Below, piece by piece: positions 61,015-64,000 of a stretch of DNA of 64,000 nt. The position numbers were made by a program, and so were the translations under genes. Positions within the stretch are counted from its first letter, which is position 1; every line of letters begins with the position of its first letter. The DNA is from Asparagopsis taxiformis (lineage: Eukaryota > Rhodophyta > Florideophyceae > Bonnemaisoniales > Bonnemaisoniaceae). The notes beneath the pieces were generated by a model, which saw nothing but the letters and a program-made list of their open reading frames with translations, was not told the DNA's origin and made no database searches. The DNA lies in assembly GCA_030407315.1 (NCBI GenBank), contig JALQPE010000441.1:1-64000 (forward strand), written 5' to 3'.

Positions 61015-62720
61015 GTCGCCGCGCGCCGTGGGCGTGGAAAGACGAAGGAGAGGATATTTGTGTTTGAACTGTGCAGGTTTGAGGGCTTTCGTGAGGATGT
61101 CGGCCGGATTTTCGGACGACGGGATATGTGTGGGTGCGATGAGCCCGTTGTGTACTTGTTCTCGAAGCCAGTGGAATTTAACGTCGATATGTCGGGCCTG
61201 AGGGGTGGGGTAGGTGGCTTTAGCAGTAGTAATTGCGGCTGCATTGTCGATGAACAGTTGAATGGGAGTATCCGCAGGGTGTTGAATTTCGCGGAAGAAG
61301 CTGGCAATAATATGAAGCTGTTGAGCTGTGTAGAATGCGGCAATATATTCCGCGGCGTGTGTAGAAGGGGAAACCGTGCGTTGGCGTTTAGATTGCCATG
61401 AAACAGGGGCGTTGTTGAATAGGATGAGGCTGCCGGTTGTGGAGCGGCGGGTGGTAGGGCAGCTAGCGTGATCAGCGTCTGAATAAGCTGTGAGATGAGA
61501 GGTGAGGGTGCGCTTGTAAGTGATACCGAGAGTAATGGTGCTACGAAGGTAGCGGAGGACACGGAGTGCGGCAAGCCAGTGATGGGTTGTGGGGCATTGG
61601 GAGTATCGTCCGAGGTAGCCAACGATGAATGCGATGTCAGGCCTTGTGCAGTCAGCAAGATATCGCAATGAACCTATAAGTCCAGTATAGTCGTATTTGG
61701 TCTTGTCTAGGGGTTGGGAATGTTGCTTACCTGACGCAAGAAGTTCCGATGCAATGGGGGAGGGGCTTGGTTTGGCATCGCAATGGCGATATTTCTCAAG
61801 AATGGACTGTATGTAACCTGGTTGAGATATGGAGATGCCGTCTTCACTGTGTGTGACTTTCCAGCCGAGGATAGTGGAGACTTGACCGAGGTCTTTGACA
61901 ACATACTTTTCGGACAGTAGGGTTTTGATGGATTCAGTAAGTGCCATGGAGTTTGATATAACAAGAAAATCGTCTACAGTAATGATTAGTAGAACGAAGT
62001 GAGTAGAGTGCGAGGGGTCGCGGTGGATGAAGGAACAGGGGTCAGAGTGAGGCGAGTGAAGTTATTGCAGGTGAGGAATGTTGCAAGACCTTCAGTGAAG
62101 ATACGACATGCTTGTCTGCTTCCGTACATGTTGCCGGAAAGTCGTGCAACGTGGCCGGGGTATTGGAGGGATCCGTCGAAGCGAGACGGTTGGTGGACAA
62201 ATATGTCGTGAGTGTCAGAGAATTTCTCATGCAGAAAAGCTGCTTCAAGATCCCAGTGGAATGTGTGGTAGGAGTGCGAAGCGGCAAGGGCTAGGGCAGA
62301 TCGAACGGTGTCACGATGTGTCACGGGGCTGGATAGGTGGTCAGGATCGAAGTGTATGCCAGGCAGTTGTTTGTCGCCGCGGACAGTACATCGCACCTTG
62401 CGTACAGAGGAGTACCATCACTGTCGTGTTTAAGTTTGAACACGGTAGTAAGAGGAAGGATTTTGGCATCAGGGGAACATCGGAGCGTGGAATATAACTG
62501 AGAATGCCTCGGAATTCTAGATTATCCATTTCAGTGTTCCAAGCCTTTTCCCATTCATTGGCGTCCGGTGAAGCGCGGGCCTGTGACAGTGTTTTAGGCT
62601 CTGTGAATATTTGATTGATAGACTGGGTTGTGTAAGCCGAGTCAGATGAGGGCAGCGTGCGGACGGGGTCTGCGGAGGGAGAGTATTCATGGAAGTCACT
62701 AGTACGACAGCGGTGGACGC
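60867..62720 (-). mobile_element. Ty1/copia retrotransposon 2, decayed and truncated by a gypsy LTR
   Basis: Only the 3' LTR and the RT-RNase H part remain. The rest lies beyond, or was replaced by, the gypsy LTR that begins at 62721. It is a relative of copia 1 rather than the same family. Confidence 0.75.
61012..62700 (-). pseudogene. copia 2 pol fragment (RT and RNase H)
   Basis: The 61947-61012 part is open and gives the end of RT and RNase H (SVLGW-like ILGWKVTHSEDG; AYSDADHASCPTTRRSTTG; FIDNAAAITTAK), ending RGD and a TGA that overlaps the LTR, as in copia 1. The RT core (WDLEAAFLHEKF, GSRQACRIF) is in another frame at 62396-61986, and the segment before it is in a third, so at least two indels are present. 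Confidence 0.8.
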
Positions 62721-63511
62721 TGTAGGACCAGCTGGGGTGGCGATCGCTAAGGGAGTTCTAGAATTGCAGCCGTGTCAGGGCGAGGTGAACCGTAACGCGC
62801 TGGTTGAACTTGCGTTCGCGCGTCGCTCGGTCGCGCTGGCGAACGGGTGGTACAACGGCGGAACGCGTAGGGAACGATCGCAACACGGGATTCGCGGGCC
62901 GGCGCAAGCCGTGATCTCAGGGTGAGATCACCGAGTAAACTCGAGCACAACGCGATCCACACAGGGGTCGTAAATCCCTGGCCTAGTGGCGTGCGACGCA
63001 ACGCGCGCTATCGCGGTGCGACGCGGTTCGGAGATCGGTTTATGCGCAGCGCGCACGCGAACGTCGGCGATCGTGAGCAACCCGCACGTATCGTTTCAAC
63101 GCAATCGGTCCTCGCGATTCGCTAAACGCTTAACTCGTAGCTGCGAAGATGCAGGCTGTTTATTGGTAAGGTGCGAAGCTGAACAACCATTAGTAGCTAA
63201 CTACTAAGGACAGGTTGTCCTTGCGCGGCCGGCCGGCGGCCGCTCGCTCGCACGCAAAAAAAGGGAATATTTTGGGAAAAAGACTTTCGTCATAAAAAAC
63301 CCAAAAAGGGGAAATAAAGGGGGAATTCGTGGAAACCGCTACACGTGGCGCCAGACTCGCAATCGCATGCGCTCGCGCAGACGCGCCGTGAGACGTGTTC
63401 GTAACGCCATGCATACGCTCGCTCATTGAAAAACTAACGGGGATGCACGCGAATTCAACTCTACGCAATCGCTGCGAACGCGCGCGCATCTACGAAACAA
63501 ATTGCGCCACA
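62721..63511 (-). repeat. LTR of the second gypsy element (about 791 bp)
   Basis: Starts TGTAGGACCAGC and ends TTGCGCCACA, the reverse complement of the LTR ends at 25720 and 26526. The GTGATCTC/GAGATCAC hairpin is kept. Confidence 0.88.
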
Positions 63512-63600
63512 CTCCCCCCGACTAACTCCACAGCGCGTCCTCGCGCGTCACGTTTCCTCGCATACCTTCAACCTTTCCCTCCTGTTATCCTCTTCCAACC
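62721..63600 (-). mobile_element. 3' end of a second gypsy chromovirus, inserted in copia 2
   Basis: On the minus strand this is the 3' LTR (62721-63511) preceded by the polypurine tract and about 75 bases of internal sequence that match 38120-38196 of the first gypsy element (GCGCGAGGACGCGCTGTGG). It is more diverged than the LTR pair of element 1, so it is an older insertion or another subfamily. The match fades past about 63600. Confidence 0.85.
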
Positions 63601-64000
63601 TCATTGCAGGCACTATACTTGTCGTAGTGAGCGATGCGAGCGACAATATCCGTCTTGTCTAATCTACTTCCAACTCCTATCAGCGCGTGAAGCATGCGCG
63701 TGTACAACTCCCTCAGCGACTCCGGTAGTTTTCAATGCGCCTCGAAGCCCTCCGCTCGATTCTGAGGACACGCACGACGACTCGAAAATTGCCTGGTTTT
63801 TCTGGTACACGGGATTCCACTGCCACAGAAACCGGCACTCTTAAAATATTCCATTAGATAGTTTCCTCCATCAAAAGAGCGACAGGCGAAAGACTGGGGC
63901 GAGCTTGCGCGTTTCCGCTACGCGTTTCTGGAGTCGTATTCCGCGAGTAGCTCGCAGATCACATTTCCAATTTCATGAGCGCTAAGGATTTTGCTTGTGG
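63601..64000. other. unassigned sequence at the right edge
   Basis: It should be the internal 3' part of gypsy element 2 if that element is complete, but no clear match to the first element or its antisense ORF was found by eye. No gene is called. Confidence 0.4.

Noticed and set aside
62721..63511. Solo gypsy LTR
   Set aside because: The polypurine tract and adjoining internal sequence of the gypsy family continue beyond the LTR to about 63600, so it is an element end, not a solo LTR.

Overview
This is a repeat-dense stretch of a eukaryotic nuclear genome. It carries two paralogous NLR-like genes (NB-ARC, WD40 repeats, C-terminal TIR) in a tandem array that several classes of eukaryotic transposable element have invaded. 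The genes look intron-poor and no prokaryotic operon structure is visible. Large uninterrupted ORFs, an NB-ARC-WD40-TIR layout, and copia, chromovirus, DIRS, MULE and piggyBac elements together would fit a multicellular alga, perhaps a florideophyte red alga of the Chondrus type. That assignment is inference only.

Layout. 1-237 is the right terminus of a DIRS-type element. 245-3249 is a repeated intergenic block (block A), followed by about 2 kb of upstream sequence and NLR copy 1 (5313-9597, two single-base frameshifts). Block B is a second copy of the intergenic block. It is split by three insertions: a 9.1-kb MULE (11651-20758), a 2.8-kb piggyBac-type transposon (22366-25198) and a DIRS-type retroelement (25370-43036). 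The DIRS element is itself split by a 13.3-kb Ty3/gypsy chromovirus (25720-39003). NLR copy 2 follows (43306-52421), carrying a frameshift, an in-frame TGA and an inserted copia element (46378-51097). Block C (about 52460-53745) is a third, partial copy of the intergenic block. The window ends with a second DIRS-type element whose three ORFs are open (about 54937-60866), a decayed copia element (about 60867-62720) and the 3' LTR of a second gypsy element that has cut into that copia copy.

Because blocks A, B and C are paralogous, the locus contains its own pre-insertion sites. The MULE 9-bp target duplication, the piggyBac CTAG duplication and the DIRS junction can be read by direct comparison. 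The copia duplication (CGCCG) can be read against NLR copy 1, and the gypsy duplication (CCACC) lies inside the DIRS repeat.

The most unusual items are: (i) a chromovirus with a textbook -1 frameshift signal (GGGAAAC, 6-nt spacer, 9-bp stem) between gag and pol, plus a long antisense gene of unknown family between pol and the 3' LTR; (ii) a MULE whose inverted repeats are each about 3 kb and contain the Ulp1-protease half of its own transposase gene; (iii) a piggyBac-type transposon with a CTAG rather than TTAA target duplication; (iv) a copia element whose primer-binding site matches the anticodon arm of initiator tRNA-Met, i.e. half-tRNA priming; (v) NB-ARC-WD40-TIR genes whose two copies are broken within a few bases of the same position.

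Caveat: all repeat identities and boundaries were judged by eye, and nothing was aligned or searched. Starts at TTG, CTG or GTG were not accepted for nuclear genes; the first credible ATG is given instead.
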